Assembly (NCBI GenBank): GCA_012845835.1
Contig: JABAKD010000026.1
Location: 8,378,058 to 8,442,057 of the forward strand
Direction: 5' to 3'
DNA length: 64,000 nucleotides
Source: Undaria pinnatifida
Lineage: Eukaryota; Sar; Phaeophyceae; Laminariales; Alariaceae
Below, piece by piece: positions 1-10,684 of this stretch (within the stretch, counting starts at the first letter, position 1; every line of letters starts with the position of its first letter). Position numbers and translations under genes: made by a program. The notes under the pieces are model-generated. The model made no database searches. It worked only from the letters and a program-made list of their open reading frames with translations, and was not told the origin of the DNA.

Positions 1-1
1 G

Positions 2-598
2 AGCCCTACCGGGATGCTCCACTCGACATCTTCCGGCGATGTGCAACGCTACGTGCCGACTATCGCTGATACTCCAGACATTGCTAACCTGGGCGAAGTC
101 TCGACAATTACGACTACCAGCGGTTCCGGTTCACACGAAACGGCTGTTTCGCCTACCGGGCCATCGCCCCCTGAGCCTGCCTCGACCCCAGATTGGCGAC
201 TGCCCACCCGCTCGTCACAGGACGTGCGCTTTTTCAGTGACAACGTTGCGCCCGCGAACGACGGGTCCCCACTCGCTGCCACGGTGTTGACAGCACCACT
301 GCCCCTGAGCTCGAGGGACAGTCCCGTCCTACACACGGAAGATTCGCAATCACAGTCGACCAGGACATGCTCTGAGCACCCTGCCCCATCATCCTCGCCG
401 GCTTCACGCATTGCGTGGACTCGGGCGACAGGATCTACATGCCCTAGCGAGTACAGCCCTGCTCTCCAAACGCCTGAAGCCAGGATCCCCTAGGGTATCC
501 CCGCCCAGCGTACGCGCCACCGCGTGGACCCTCCCGGTACCTCGGCTTTGCCGAACAATTCCCCCGCGAACTCGGACGTTCAAGTCAGCACCGCCTGA
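2..598 (+). pseudogene. Ser/Pro/Thr-rich N-terminal region of the retroelement polyprotein, two stops
   Basis: This frame runs into the NADAR domain downstream. It is rich in Ser, Pro and Thr, with no domain I recognise, and is probably a disordered linker or gag remnant. Stops at 491-493 (TAG) and 596-598 (TGA) break it. The frame is open again from 599, starting with a run of about seven prolines near 650-672. The low-complexity composition and lack of a zinc knuckle make a capsid assignment impossible. The frame is already open at position 2, so it began upstream of the window. Confidence 0.55.
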
Positions 599-1906
599 TC
601 GGATCTGACTCCACCCCCGACAACGCCAACCGGCAATGTCACCAACAATCGCCGACCCCCACCCCCGCCACCCCCATCAGACGAATCACCCTCGCCAGAA
701 CACGACACCGCGGACCCTCCGGATTCTTTCCATTTCTTCTGGAACTCCTCGTCCGTCTTCTCACAGTGGTACCTGTGCGACATCGAGTACGAGAGCGTCC
801 CGTATAACTGCGCCGAACAGATGATGGCGCAGAAGGTTGCGCTCTTCGGGGACATCGCGACAGAGCTTCGCATCCGAACCACCTTTGACCCCGCCGACCA
901 AAAATCTCTTGGACGCACCGTGTCCGGCTTCGACCAGGAGTGTTGGGAGCGACATCGCTACGACATCGTCCTCAACACCAACTTCTGCAAGTTCAACAAG
1001 AACCCGGACCTACAACGAGCGCTCGAGGCAACTGGCGAGAAACACATCGATGAGGCCAGCCCGTACGACCTCGTCTGGGGCATCGGCTACAGGGCTGACC
1101 ACCCGCTCGCCTGCGAAAGGGCGCGTTGGCGCGGTCGGAACCTGTTAGGCCGGGTACTTATGGACGTCCGCGAAAGCCTTCGCTCGAGCCTCAACACCAC
1201 AAGCGCCCCCCTCCCCTGCTCTCGTGAGCCAACATCCACTCTCACCGACTCCAGCCGGGTCTTCCCCACCGCCGATGGCATCCACGAGACAGGCCCCTCC
1301 CCCCTTCAGAAAACGCCGGGTACCCCGCTTGAACTTCTTCTGCCACCCTCCACCCCGGACGCTTTGCCCAGCAGCCACTTCGCTCAGGTCTCCGCCGTCG
1401 ATGCCGCTGCCAACCTATACCCTGCTGCCACCGCGCCGACGATACCAGAACATGGACCATGCCTTACAAGCGGCATTCTAACAGTCGAAGACGCGTCATT
1501 CACGACCGAGGTACTAGTCCACAGCGGCCCTACCGCCGCCAAACGCGGCAAACTCGTGGCGCTGCTCGATACAGGCTCCCCTCAGTCGTTCATCACCGCC
1601 GCGGCCGTGGAACAACTGAAGGCCTTCCGGTCAGCAACGGATGAGTGCGAACGACATAATTCACCTCGTTCATGGGGAGGTTTCGGAACCTCGACTCCCC
1701 TCTCCACCTCCGTTTCCACCCGCTTAAGCATCCAGTTTAAGCACTACCAAACTCCCACCGCCGCCCTGGCAGTATGGGCTTGCGTCGTTCCGGCAGGAAC
1801 TAGGCAGCACCCCATCCTCTTGGGGCGAGATAGCTGGATGCGCTTCGAGCGACGCTCGTATACCACGCTCCCGCGACAGCCCCAGCTGCCACACCAGCCC
1901 CCCTAA
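599..1906 (+). pseudogene. NADAR domain plus retropepsin segment of the retroelement polyprotein
   Basis: One open frame encodes two domains. First, at about 728-1183, a NADAR (YbiA/DUF1768) fold: a FHFFW start, SVFSQWY, the CAEQMM helix with its conserved Glu (815-817), a long basic stretch, NFCKFNKNP, EASPYDLVWGIG and GRNLLGRVLMDVR. NADAR proteins hydrolyse N-glycosidic bonds of ADP-ribosyl or related ribosyl adducts. Second, at about 1500-1870, an aspartic protease with ALLDTGSPQSFI (active-site DTG near 1567-1575) and the C-terminal ILLGRDSW motif typical of retropepsins. The linker between them is Pro/Ser-rich. The frame ends with TAA at 1904-1906, next to the point where RT and RNase H were lost. 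ATG 821 lies inside the NADAR domain and is not the real start; the frame enters from upstream. Confidence 0.85.
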
Positions 1907-2661
1907 CCGACCCGTGGCGAACTTTCTCTGCACCACCACGGCCCCAACGGGGCCTTCGCCTTCATTACCGACGACCGATACACCGACGACGTCTACCACC
2001 TCCGGTTTGCCGGCACCAAATTTGCCAACCCGGGAACAACCTCCCGCCACCCGCACCCTATTCCCTGCGCATCTACGTTCCAATGCTGATGAACCCCTGG
2101 GTGCTGAATACATGCCACGCCGACACCTCCCTACACCTTGAAGTTACCCAGACGGTTCGCATGCTGGCACGGTTTTTCTGGTGGATCGGCATGGACGTCT
2201 CCGCCCGCTGATGGCTCCGCCGTTGCCTTCACTGCCAGGCGCGCAAGACCTCCCGACACACCATTCGCTGGCCGACCCTTTCCCTCCCTTTACCCAACGA
2301 CCCTGGCGTCACCGTCAGCGTCGACTTCTTTGGGCCCCTACCTCTCACACCGCGCGGGAACGTGCACATCCTTTTATTTTCCGACCGTTTCAGCCGCCGG
2401 GCGGACATGCTGGCTGTCTCGGCAGAGAACTTCACGGCCGCCGGAACTGCCGACATCTTGCTCAACGAGTACATCCCTCTCTGGGGGTGCCCGGTGACGC
2501 TCCTCTCCGACAACGGTCAACAATTCACCTCCAAGCTGGCGACCATCGTCTACGACCGCGTTGGCATCCGCAAGGTCAACACCAGCGCCTATCACCCCTG
2601 CACCAACGGCGGCGTCGAGCGGGTCAACCATAGACTGCCCCAGATGCTCTCCATGGTTTGA
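1907..2661 (+). pseudogene. Integrase (zinc-binding and catalytic core), broken
   Basis: At 1907-2055 a frame-2 stretch with HHHGPNGAFAFI and VYHLRFAG looks like the segment ahead of the integrase zinc finger. Near 2055 the reading moves to frame 1: CHADTSLHLE, then LARFFWW and CLHCQ supply the HHCC residues, with an in-frame TGA at 2209-2211 where a Trp is expected. The core follows: Asp in VSVDFFGPLP (2323-2325), Asp in LLSDNGQQF (2509-2511) and Glu in NGGVERVNH (2617-2619). The last two are separated by exactly 35 residues, the retroviral-type D-D35-E triad. A TGA at 2659-2661 again falls at an expected Trp or similar residue. Catalytic residues are retained, but stops and frameshifts make the copy inactive. 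Confidence 0.9.
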
Positions 2662-3514
2662 AACGCGAAGCAAACCGACTGGGACGTGCTACTGCCGCAC
2701 GTGTCGGCGGCCTACAACAGCTCTGTCAACGTCGCCACCGGACTTACGCCCAACGAGATCACATCGGCCGCCTACCCCGCCTCCCGCTCTCGATTTTCGA
2801 ACCCGAAAACATCGGCGGTCACCAGAGCCTGGACCACGACCACCTGGTGTACATCAACCGCGCCACTGACCGGCAACAATGCGCCTGCTCCCTCGTCCGC
2901 GAGCTCCACCGACTCACCGTCTCGCGTCTACAACGCCGCAACGCGCCTATCATGGCCGCCCTCCTCGCCTCCCCCCCTTTCTCCGTTGGCGGCTAGGCCT
3001 GGGTCTACAACTCTGCCTCCACTATCAGGGTGTCAGGAAGGGCACCGACGCAACCGCTCTGGAGACGAAGCTCTCGTTGAACTGGAACGGACGGTTCAAG
3101 ACTGCCGACTCCGACACTCCCGACAACCGCCCCCTACAAGGCAAGCTGTTCTTTCTCGATCTTCCTTCAGACCTTCCGGGACGGGACTCCAAACCACGCG
3201 TCTCCGTCAAACGATGCAAGCCCTGCGGCAAACCCGACGTCACCAGCGACATACCCAAGTACCTACCCGCGGACCTCACAACATACGTCTTCACAGCTTA
3301 CGCTGCTAAGTCCCCCCCCTACCACGTGACCCTCGACGACGTCACGCCACCACCGGAGCGCCTCGAGGTTGAGCAGATCACCGGCCACCAACTCGTACGC
3401 GGCCGCGCCGGGGTCATCGCCGTTCTATACGAGACCCACTGGACCGGACTCCTCAGCCCCTCGTGGGAACGCGAGCTCGACCTCCAATACTTCAGGCGCC
3501 ATATCTTACCCTAG
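2662..3514 (+). pseudogene. Integrase C-terminal region with chromodomain-like end
   Basis: After the stop at 2659 frame 1 resumes with WDVLLPHVSAAYN and ATGLTPNEI, a normal integrase continuation. It then shifts to frame 3 (GRLPRLPLSIFEPENIGG, then an arginine-rich LTVSRLQRRN helix) and near 3000 to frame 2. Frame 2 carries the GPY-like region (KLSLNWNGRFK) and LFFLDLPSDLPG. It closes with EVEQITGHQLVRGRAGVIAV, an aromatic-Trp segment and SWERELDL. That is the layout of a chromodomain, which in chromoviruses steers integration to marked chromatin. Two TAG codons at 3512-3517 end the frame. Frameshifts show that this is a relic. Confidence 0.75.
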
Positions 3515-3940
3515 TAGCCCGGAAAGCCGACACAGCACCGCCAGACCAACCGCCTTTACCGCCAGATGCGCATCGGTGCCGCACACCGCGAGTTCTCCCG
3601 ATCTCGAGGCCAACTCTTCCTCGCCCCCGGCTACACCCTGGCCCCCCGCGACCTTTTGCTTCGCAATTTTAGCACCTCCACCCTCCCCTCCGGGGCACAC
3701 GTCTGGTACAAGGCCCGTGACGGCCTCTGGTGGCTAGGCAAGATCGCTCACCGTGCGCCACCGGACGTCTCTTCGCGGAACCCCCCGGACCCTTCCTCGG
3801 GTAGCCCCCACATCGTAAGGTTCCTGGACGACCCCGGCCCGATCAAGATCGATCTCCAGGCCAGCTCGCTACACTACCGCCCGGAACGCTCGTCTCCGGG
3901 TCGTGGTGCCTTCAACGCCTTGGGCATGGGAGCCTATCCC
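3515..3940 (+). pseudogene. C-terminal Tudor-like segment of the polyprotein
   Basis: The frame is the same as the preceding chromodomain and continues directly after the two TAG codons (HRQTNRLYRQMRIG, then FLAPGYTLAP). At about 3685-3855 comes a small beta-rich unit: LPSGAHVWYKARDGLWWLGK, then HIVRFLDDPGPIKIDL. The aromatic cluster and the V-R-F-L-D-D-P-G-P end resemble Tudor or Agenet royal-family modules, which bind methylated peptides. This is a resemblance by eye, not a proven homology. The open frame runs on to 4288, but from about 3950 it reads through non-coding repeats, so I end the coding part near 3940. Confidence 0.5.
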
Positions 3941-5778
3941 GTGGGGTGCTACGGAACTCTGATGCTTCCCGCGGTGCCCCTACCGTTCCAACTCCCCCCA
4001 TTGGTTAGTTTCCGGTGTTTAGTTGTTTTTGGTGATTCTGCAGTAGTTTTGCGGTTAGTTTTTCACCGTCAGCCTTTAATCTACAACAGCTTTGAGAGTA
4101 CTACCTCATGGTTAGGCCTTTCACCTACGGTAGCTTTGGGAATGATTCTTCATGGTCAGCCTTCAACCTGCAGTAACTTTAGTGGTATTTTATCGTGGTC
4201 ATCTTTCCGACCTAGAGTGGTTTTTCGCCATGTCTTCTCATGGTTAGCCTACAACCGTCATCAGGTTCTGGATTCGGTTTTAACATAGTGGTGTCCCTCG
4301 TAATACCTCCGCTTTTGGCTTGTTTTTCATGCCAGCGTTTGTCTCTATTTCTCACCATCATCGATTCCGCCTGCCCCGCTCCGTGACGGCTGACAGCTCG
4401 TGGTGGTAGAGCGGTATTTATAATTGTCTGCAGTCTGCAGTATTTTGGGTACGCCCGTCTGATGATCCGGTCTTTCTTTACCCCACTCTGTGATGGCTAT
4501 CGAACCAGAACCGTCTCGTACCTGGGATGTGTTAAGGTGTTCCTCCCCCTCTCTTTGTTGTGTTCTTTTTGTTTTGTCTTTACCACCTCGGCCTCCGCTC
4601 GTCTCGTTTCGTTCAGGCTTCCGAACTGTGGTGACTTTTTTTTTTTTTTTCATTTGTGTTTGTACTTCACGATTCCTCCGCCGATACTCAGTGGTTTTGC
4701 GCCTAGGCATTCGACCTTTGTGTTGTATCCTGACCGCCGTCAGTTCCGCTTTGCCCTGACGGCATCGCCGAGCTCTAGGCTTGATCGATGTTTCTCCGTA
4801 CTTTGCCAAGTAGGGCCCCAGTAGCCTTGCAGACTCGCAAGACCACCGAAATACCGGCCGCCCTTTCTTTATTTTTTTTTCGTGTTTGGGTCCCGGTAGC
4901 CTTTGCCGCCCCGCAAGGCCGCCGGATTCTCGGTCATCATATTGCTGCCACGGTTGATCCCCTGGAACTGTGCTCAGGTTCCTGTGAACTTCACAATCAC
5001 GGTGGTAATTATGCTCTCCCCTTTCATGTGTCTTTTCGTTTATGTTCTTTTTGGGTGTACACCTTGCGTTGCCATTCTACGCTATATGACGCGTCAGTCG
5101 GCCCCCTGTAGGCGTTGTTTTGGCTTGCTAACTCTGTCGCTCAGCGCTGCTGACATTTTTTCTGTGTTGGACGAATTAGGTCGATCCACTCGCGTAACTC
5201 TTTGGCTACCCTGACTTTCTGTTTGTGTTGGCTTAGTTACCTTGCTACGTTTGCCGGTATTGTTCCCAGCGCAAACATGCCTCCCAAGGCGCCACGTTGT
5301 TCGCTCGACCAAATGGTCCTAGCAGCCCCTTAGTTTTAGCGAGCCTTACGGCACCCTAGCCGCGTTCTTTTCGTCTTACGTGCCATTTTCCATTTTCTTC
5401 GGGCCTTGGCCACACGGCTACGCGTAATGCCCCCCGGTCATATATACTTTCGAATTTGGTTGACGTTTCCCTTTGCGAGCTTTCGAGTAACTGACCCTGT
5501 ACGGCGAACGACTCCCCGTTCGCCCCTCCCTGGGTCCCACATAGATCGCTCCGGTAATATGTTTCTGTCTTTCCCTTTTGTCTTCGCTTTGCTTTCTGCC
5601 TTTCTTAGCTACCTTCGCTTAGTCTTTAGGGTTCCTTTTTCGTTCCCAGCTTTGGCTGCTCTGCTTAGGTTGCCCCGTTCTGGGCTTTCTGTCTTCCTCT
5701 TATCTTATTTCGGTCTTTCTTTCAGCGATTTGCTCTCGTGAACGGTCCTATCCGTGGCGTTTAGGCGTCATTACGAGG
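3941..5778 (+). other. Long T/C-rich 3' non-coding region of the retroelement
   Basis: No credible coding sequence is present. At about 4045-4265 there are four to five degenerate copies of a roughly 45 bp unit, each opening with CATGGTTAG or CATGGTCAG. Poly-T runs lie at 4627-4650 and 4870-4878. The region is biased to T and C on the + strand through about 5750. Confidence 0.45.
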
Positions 5779-6377
5779 TGTGGGGGAATCTATAGCCTTA
5801 TGTATTTGTTTCGAATAACCGCATATTCGACCCCCTTTCCCGGTCTTTTAGGGCGACCTTTGTCGTCACCCTTTGACCGTCTCGAGGTCTGCATATACAA
5901 TTACTCAGGGTGGGCTAATGTAGTAGAGTGTCAGTATAGCTGGAAATAGATTCGGTAAGATAGCCCGCAGAGTCATGGTCTATTGGCCACAAGAAGATTC
6001 TCAAAAACGGAATATTCTGAGTGATGAAGATAACCCGTAGAATCTAGCTAGCTTATACTACAAGAGCGTTCTCGGTAATGGAACGATCCTCCTCTGGACA
6101 AAATAGATAGATGTAAGCGCATTAAGCGCTCATAAGAATATAGAACATCTAGGAGAACGTTCCTTGTACGTTCCATAGGTAAAGGTCCAGAAGAGAGCAC
6201 AGCAGCGATGCTGGGGGGAAGCGGATTCCGTGAGCCTCACCCCACCCCCATGCTCTCATTCCTCCTTTCCTGTCTCCTCGAGCTTCTCATAGCTCAACGC
6301 CAATAATAAGAAATCTACAAAGAAGAACCGGTGCTGTCTCCAAGCGAAGCTGATACCCCTGCGTCCCTTCCCTCACA
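5779..6377 (+). repeat. Possible 3' LTR
   Basis: The segment starts TGTGGGGG and ends CCCTCACA, an imperfect inverted pair with TG and CA borders. The 599 bp length is reasonable for a gypsy LTR. No second copy is in the window to confirm it, and the purine tract expected just upstream is poor, so the borders are tentative. Confidence 0.35.
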
Positions 6378-6774
6378 CCTTCCCGGCACCACGACTCTTC
6401 CACATAAACCATTACAGCAAAGCATTTTGACGGCTTTCCGTCATATCGTGTGACGTTTTTCTTAGACTTGAGTGAGTATCAAAATGTGCAATAATGCAAT
6501 AATATACTGCTGTGGCAACATCTGTTTACTGGCAAGCTCAATCAATAGATGATACTTAAATCTAGTCGTAGAAATGTGTCAATATTAATATTGATAAGTG
6601 TCAGCACCTACTGCTGTCTTAGTATATACCTAGCCCCGAAAAAAGTATCTCCACCGGAACCAGTTTGGGAATCTATACCACCCCGCTCGTCGCCGAGGGT
6701 GATTCGGGTATCTGCACTAATAATGTGGCCGACCACAAACACAGCATAATATCTGCTGCAGTTTTTTCGTGCTG
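6378..6774. other. Non-coding, nothing recognised
   Basis: AT-rich DNA without an exon-like frame, RNA gene or clear repeat. Confidence 0.4.
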
Positions 6775-7075
6775 CCATTTTCAACGATGCACTTCCATAC
6801 CCGCCGCTGGAAATGTACTCGTAGCGGTAGTGTTCCGGTGTTCGAATCCATGTGCGCCCCGTCCCTCGACGGGGATGCACAAGTATCGGTAGCCTGCCTG
6901 TATTGTTCCGTTTTGAGCATGCATTTTCGCCCCGCCTCCACCAACGCTGGGGACGTGGCGGTAGCTTGTGCCCTTCTGTTTTCAAGGATATGAATCCCCC
7001 CCCCCCCCCCCCCCTCCCCCCGCGGCGACAGATGTAGCGGTAGCGTCGATGACTGACGCTTTTCAAACCCCTCAT
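6775..7075. repeat. Minisatellite, about four degenerate units of roughly 70 bp
   Basis: Each unit carries a core CGGTAG or GCGGTAG (near 6826, 6886, 6958, 7035), a C-rich block and a terminal ATG or GAATCC. A run of about 20 C falls at 6994-7020. The GTTCGAATCC at 6838 is part of the repeat and has no tRNA cloverleaf around it. Confidence 0.6.
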
Positions 7076-8996
7076 GGGTAAGGTTCGTTTCCTTCACCTT
7101 TTGCACGCTCCATTTGGAACGGTCCTACTCGTATATTGTGTTGCGGGTAAGAGGTGTGGGGGTGGGTTTTGGTCTTTGAGGTGCCGCATCTTCGGCATCT
7201 TCGATTCGTGTCTTTCTACTTCGTGGAACGTGGAACAGGTGTTTCCCCGCATCGTCCACGACATATTTTCTGATTATTCAATGGCGAGTCGGTGACCAGG
7301 CTGTTGCCCTGTTGCCCTCGAAGGCCTTGGAATAGAAGTACGGGCAAGGACAGCATATTACGTGGAAGGTCAGCACAGGCAAGGATGTAACATTACGTAG
7401 AAGCTCTGCACGAAGAAGGAACAGGGGGTTAGGGCGAGGCTAGAACCGAATCCTCTATGATAGGCCGCTTTTTCAGCCTTCGTCGCAGCTCGATGTGGCC
7501 CATACAACAACGCACTTCAAGCCAAGCACAGCCCGCGTGGGTGAAAATGTGGAACCAGGCAAATCTTTGGGTGGGCTTGCTTTTTAGCTTGTTCACCGTG
7601 AGCTAGATTTCCGAGAAGGCAAATGATCAATGAACTTAGTAATGTGATCATTGTCGATACAAAAATGCCAAGCGTTCCACGAAATAGGAACTACCACACG
7701 CACTCTAGGCGTGTTGCGCACCCTGCAGGGGCCTCCCCAAAAATTCGGTGGTACTAGCGCAATGGTGCACCCAAAAAGTAGACCAAAAGCGTGTCAAAAC
7801 ATGCATTTTCCGGCGCCGATTCAGTTCAACCCGGTTTAGTAGATGGACACAGAGAATAAACAATAAACAACGAGCAAAGTATAATTACTTGTGTCGTGGT
7901 CGGCGACGTAATAACTAAATCCGAGGCGAGGTTGGCCACAAACGCTGCTTGCCGAGTAAAATAAAATACCCCCCCCCCAACTGTGCTTCCGCCCGTGCAC
8001 TGCCACTGCAGCAACCTTTCTACCAGGATTGCGACCAACCGGTTGCTGCTCTGACCATATACCACAACGCATTTTTGCCGCAGCAGCCGACAGCCATTGA
8101 CGTTCTTGCTCGAACGTTACCGCCGTGTGGTTAACTGTAGGTGTGCCGCAGGCCACATAATCGAAAAAATACTGGTGTATACATTTCAAGGATTTCACAT
8201 CATTCCGAGGCGTGATGACACCGAGCTTGATCACTGTGCTCATTTAGAGGTTGATTCAGGCAGATGCATACCAGGCATTTGATAGTATGTTTTGAGGATT
8301 AACTCATGCTCCGTTTAATCAAGACGACGAAACTTCCCGATTTCATGAAAGCACAACAACTAAAATGTGTGTCTATCGAATTGGGATGCTTTTGCATAAT
8401 AGTTCGTTTTCTCCGAGGTCTGAGAGGGAGCTCACGCTGGCTCAACACGTCTCCGGCGACTACGTGTTCTCGCCATTATCTCTCTTTCCTCTTCCAATCA
8501 AATATGTCAAGAGATCGCCAGGCAGCCAGGTATCAAACTGTCTGTCAAGAAATGAATCTATCAATCTGTCTAGACTCAAGTCCCATACCCCCCGCGAAGA
8601 AACACGTATCGTTGTCCGTGTCGAATCTCCTCTTTTTGTTTCTTGTGTAACACTACCGAATACGCCCAACGATGGCTCACTCTAGTCAACGTCCCCAAAT
8701 TTTCATTGAACGGGGAGCAAATTTAGTGAAGACGCCGAAAACAAAGAACGCAGTTGTTAAAACAGCAAACACCTTTTTTCCAACCATTTCGTCAGGTGTT
8801 TCCCATAAAACGGGGATATGGTTTTGTGTCCCCGGGTTTTTGATGTCAGGACTGTCTGTCAAGGCTCTGTCTGAAAAAAATATATAGTAGCTTTTCACGT
8901 CTCTGGTGCCAACCAGGCTCCGCCTCACGTACGCGGCCACGACCATTCAAAACCTCCTGAATACAGATAAATATAAAACAACCTGCCAGTGAAAAA
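7076..8996. other. Non-coding, nothing recognised
   Basis: Only short random-looking open frames; no splice-flanked exon, conserved motif or clear repeat seen. Confidence 0.4.
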
Positions 8997-9078
8997 AAAT
9001 GACTGGGTCGAGTATTTGGAAAAAATGACTACGTCAAGTATTTGGAAAAAATGACTACGTCAAGTATTTGGAAAAAAT
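8997..9078. repeat. Short tandem repeat, three units of about 27 bp
   Basis: The unit is ATGACTACGTCAAGTATTTGG plus an A-run. Three copies lie here and a fourth begins at 10692, so the array was split by the hAT-type element inserted between them. Confidence 0.8.
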
Positions 9079-10024
9079 CAGGGCTTTTCACGGGTCATGA
9101 CCCGACCCGCGGGTCGGGTCAAGGGGGTTTCAAAATCTCGCGGGTCGGGTCGGGTCGGGTCACTACGATTTAAAATCTCACGGGTCGGGTCGGGTCGGGT
9201 CAAGAGGTTTTCAAAATCTCGCGGGTCGGGTCGGGTCGGGTCAAAAGGCTTCAAAATCTCGCGGGTCGGGTCGGGTCGGGTCAAGAGGTTTTCAAAATCT
9301 CGCGGGTCGGGTCGGGTCATGACCCGCGAGTCACTTCGCGGGTCAAGCCATAATGACCCGTGAGTTGTTTTGGGCTGACCCGCGGGTCAAACCCGCGGAT
9401 CTAGCCGGCGGATCCGCCTTTTTCAAACTTACAGCTGAGAGCCACGTTGATGCCGTGCAGGCGCCCCGCGGGTCGGGCCCGCGGGTCCGCCAATAAAATA
9501 CAAACATTTCGGCTTCCTGCCTCCCTCGTGCCGATGCTCCGATCATATGTCATCACAGCGTGCAGAACAATCACCAGGCAGTAGCCCTAGCTAATCGTAC
9601 CAAGGCATACAGCAGTGTGACGCGAATCCCGTACCTACTGAAGCCGTAACAACAGCAGTAGTAGTAATATTACGGTCATACCAGTACGAAATGTGGCCAA
9701 ACGTAAAAAGGCAAGGAAGGGCAGTCGTCGTCGAAGCAGCAGCAGCAGCAGCAGCAGCACTGGCAGCAGCAAGCACCAGCAGCAGACCCCGGATTCTCGC
9801 GGATCGCAGCCCCTGCTGACAGACCCACCGCCCCAGTTGTGGGCTTGCTGCCGGAGGCGGCTCAGCTAGGCTGCTTGCCGGGGCTGGAGACTGCACAGAT
9901 AGAAGATAGATACAGCAGTAGTAGTAGTAGTAGTAGCTAGCTCGAGAATTATCATACCAGTACGAAATGTGACCAAACGTAAAAAGGCAAGAAGAGCAGC
10001 CGTTGCCGAAGCAGCAGCAGCAGC

Positions 10025-10056
<32 letters not shown>

Positions 10057-10684
10057 CTGGCAGCAGCAAGCACCAGTAGCAGACAACGCATCCTCGCGGA
10101 TCGCAGCCCCTGCTGACAGATCCACCGCCCCAGTTGTGGGCTTGCTGCCGGAGGCGGCTCAGCTAGGCTGCTTGCCGGGGCCGGAAATTGCACTTGTAAC
10201 TTATAACTAGGTCGCTCGTCGGGTCGCTCGTCGGGTCGACCCGGTGGTCTAACGGTACGGGCATGTCCATGCATGTGGGTTGCGGTTTGTTTCCTATTTC
10301 TCGCGCGCACACCACATGACATAATCATCAGCAGCAAACAATGCCGGTAAAAAACGCAGAGAACACGACGTCGTACTGGGAAAAGTACGAGGGACCAAGG
10401 ACCAACCAACCGACCGAGGCATACATGCTTTGACCCGTGACTTTTTGACTTTGACCCGTGAGAAATGTCACGGGTCAAGTTAACGTGACCCGCCAGACGA
10501 CCCGAATCTCGCGGGTCACCCGGATTGTCGCGGGTCGGGTCGGGTCGGGTCAGGACGATTTCAAAATCTCGCGGGTCGGGTCGGGTCGGGTCAAGACGTC
10601 TCGAAAATCTCGCGGGTCGGGTCGGGTCGGCTGACCCGACCCGACCCGACCCGCGAGATTTGACCCGACCCGTGAAAAGCCCTG
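9079..10684. mobile_element. Non-autonomous hAT-type DNA transposon rich in CGGGT arrays
   Basis: The element has perfect 18 bp terminal inverted repeats, CAGGGCTTTTCACGGGTC at 9079-9096 and its complement at 10667-10684. It is flanked by an exact 8 bp duplication GAAAAAAT at 9071-9078 and 10685-10692. An 8 bp target duplication and a CAGGG end are marks of the hAT superfamily. The element is 1606 bp and contains no transposase. Both ends hold blocks of GGGTC repeats separated by a 15-20 bp spacer containing CAAAATCTCGC (9095-9330 and 10505-10670). The centre holds a 276 bp-period duplication with CAG runs. Movement would need a transposase supplied by another element. Confidence 0.85.
9676..10188. 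repeat. Two direct copies (period 276 bp) inside the hAT-type element, with CAG runs
   Basis: The copies at about 9676-9893 and 9952-10188 both run from TCATACCAGTACGAAATGTG through a (CAG)n block to a shared GAGGCGGCTCAGCTAGGCTG segment. A (TAG)n tract lies between them near 9915-9940. The (CAG)n blocks create a long Ala/Cys-rich frame on the - strand that I do not regard as a gene. Confidence 0.8.

Larger units (their letters stand above)
1..6377 (+). mobile_element. Degraded Ty3/gypsy-type LTR retroelement, 5' part outside the window
   Basis: Domains in order on the + strand are a Ser/Pro-rich region, NADAR domain, retropepsin, integrase, chromodomain-like and Tudor-like segments. Protease before integrase, with a chromodomain at the integrase C terminus, fits Ty3/gypsy chromoviruses. 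The copy is dead: in-frame stops lie at 491-493, 596-598, 2209-2211, 2659-2661 and two in a row at 3512-3517. Frame changes occur near 2055, 2760-2800 and 3000. Reverse transcriptase and RNase H, normally 1.3-1.6 kb between protease and integrase, are absent; the gap must lie near 1860-1915. A long T/C-rich 3' region follows and a possible 3' LTR ends near 6377. The 5' LTR and gag lie left of the window, so element length and target duplication cannot be judged. Confidence 0.9.

Noticed and set aside
3941-4288. Continuation of the retroelement frame to 4288
   Set aside because: It reads through a degenerate 45 bp tandem repeat with T-rich composition, so it is open by chance.
6835-6860. GTTCGAATCC as a tRNA T-arm
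   Set aside because: It is one variant of a 70 bp minisatellite unit and no cloverleaf can be drawn.
9095-9330. GGGTC repeats as telomere-like DNA
   Set aside because: The repeats are bounded by transposon ends with a target duplication, interrupted by spacers, and differ from the usual TTTAGGG or TTAGGG unit.
9591-10478. A 295-codon frame on the - strand rich in Ala, Cys and Ser
   Set aside because: It is produced by (CAG)n runs and a direct duplication inside the hAT-type element; both copies repeat the same peptide and no domain is visible.
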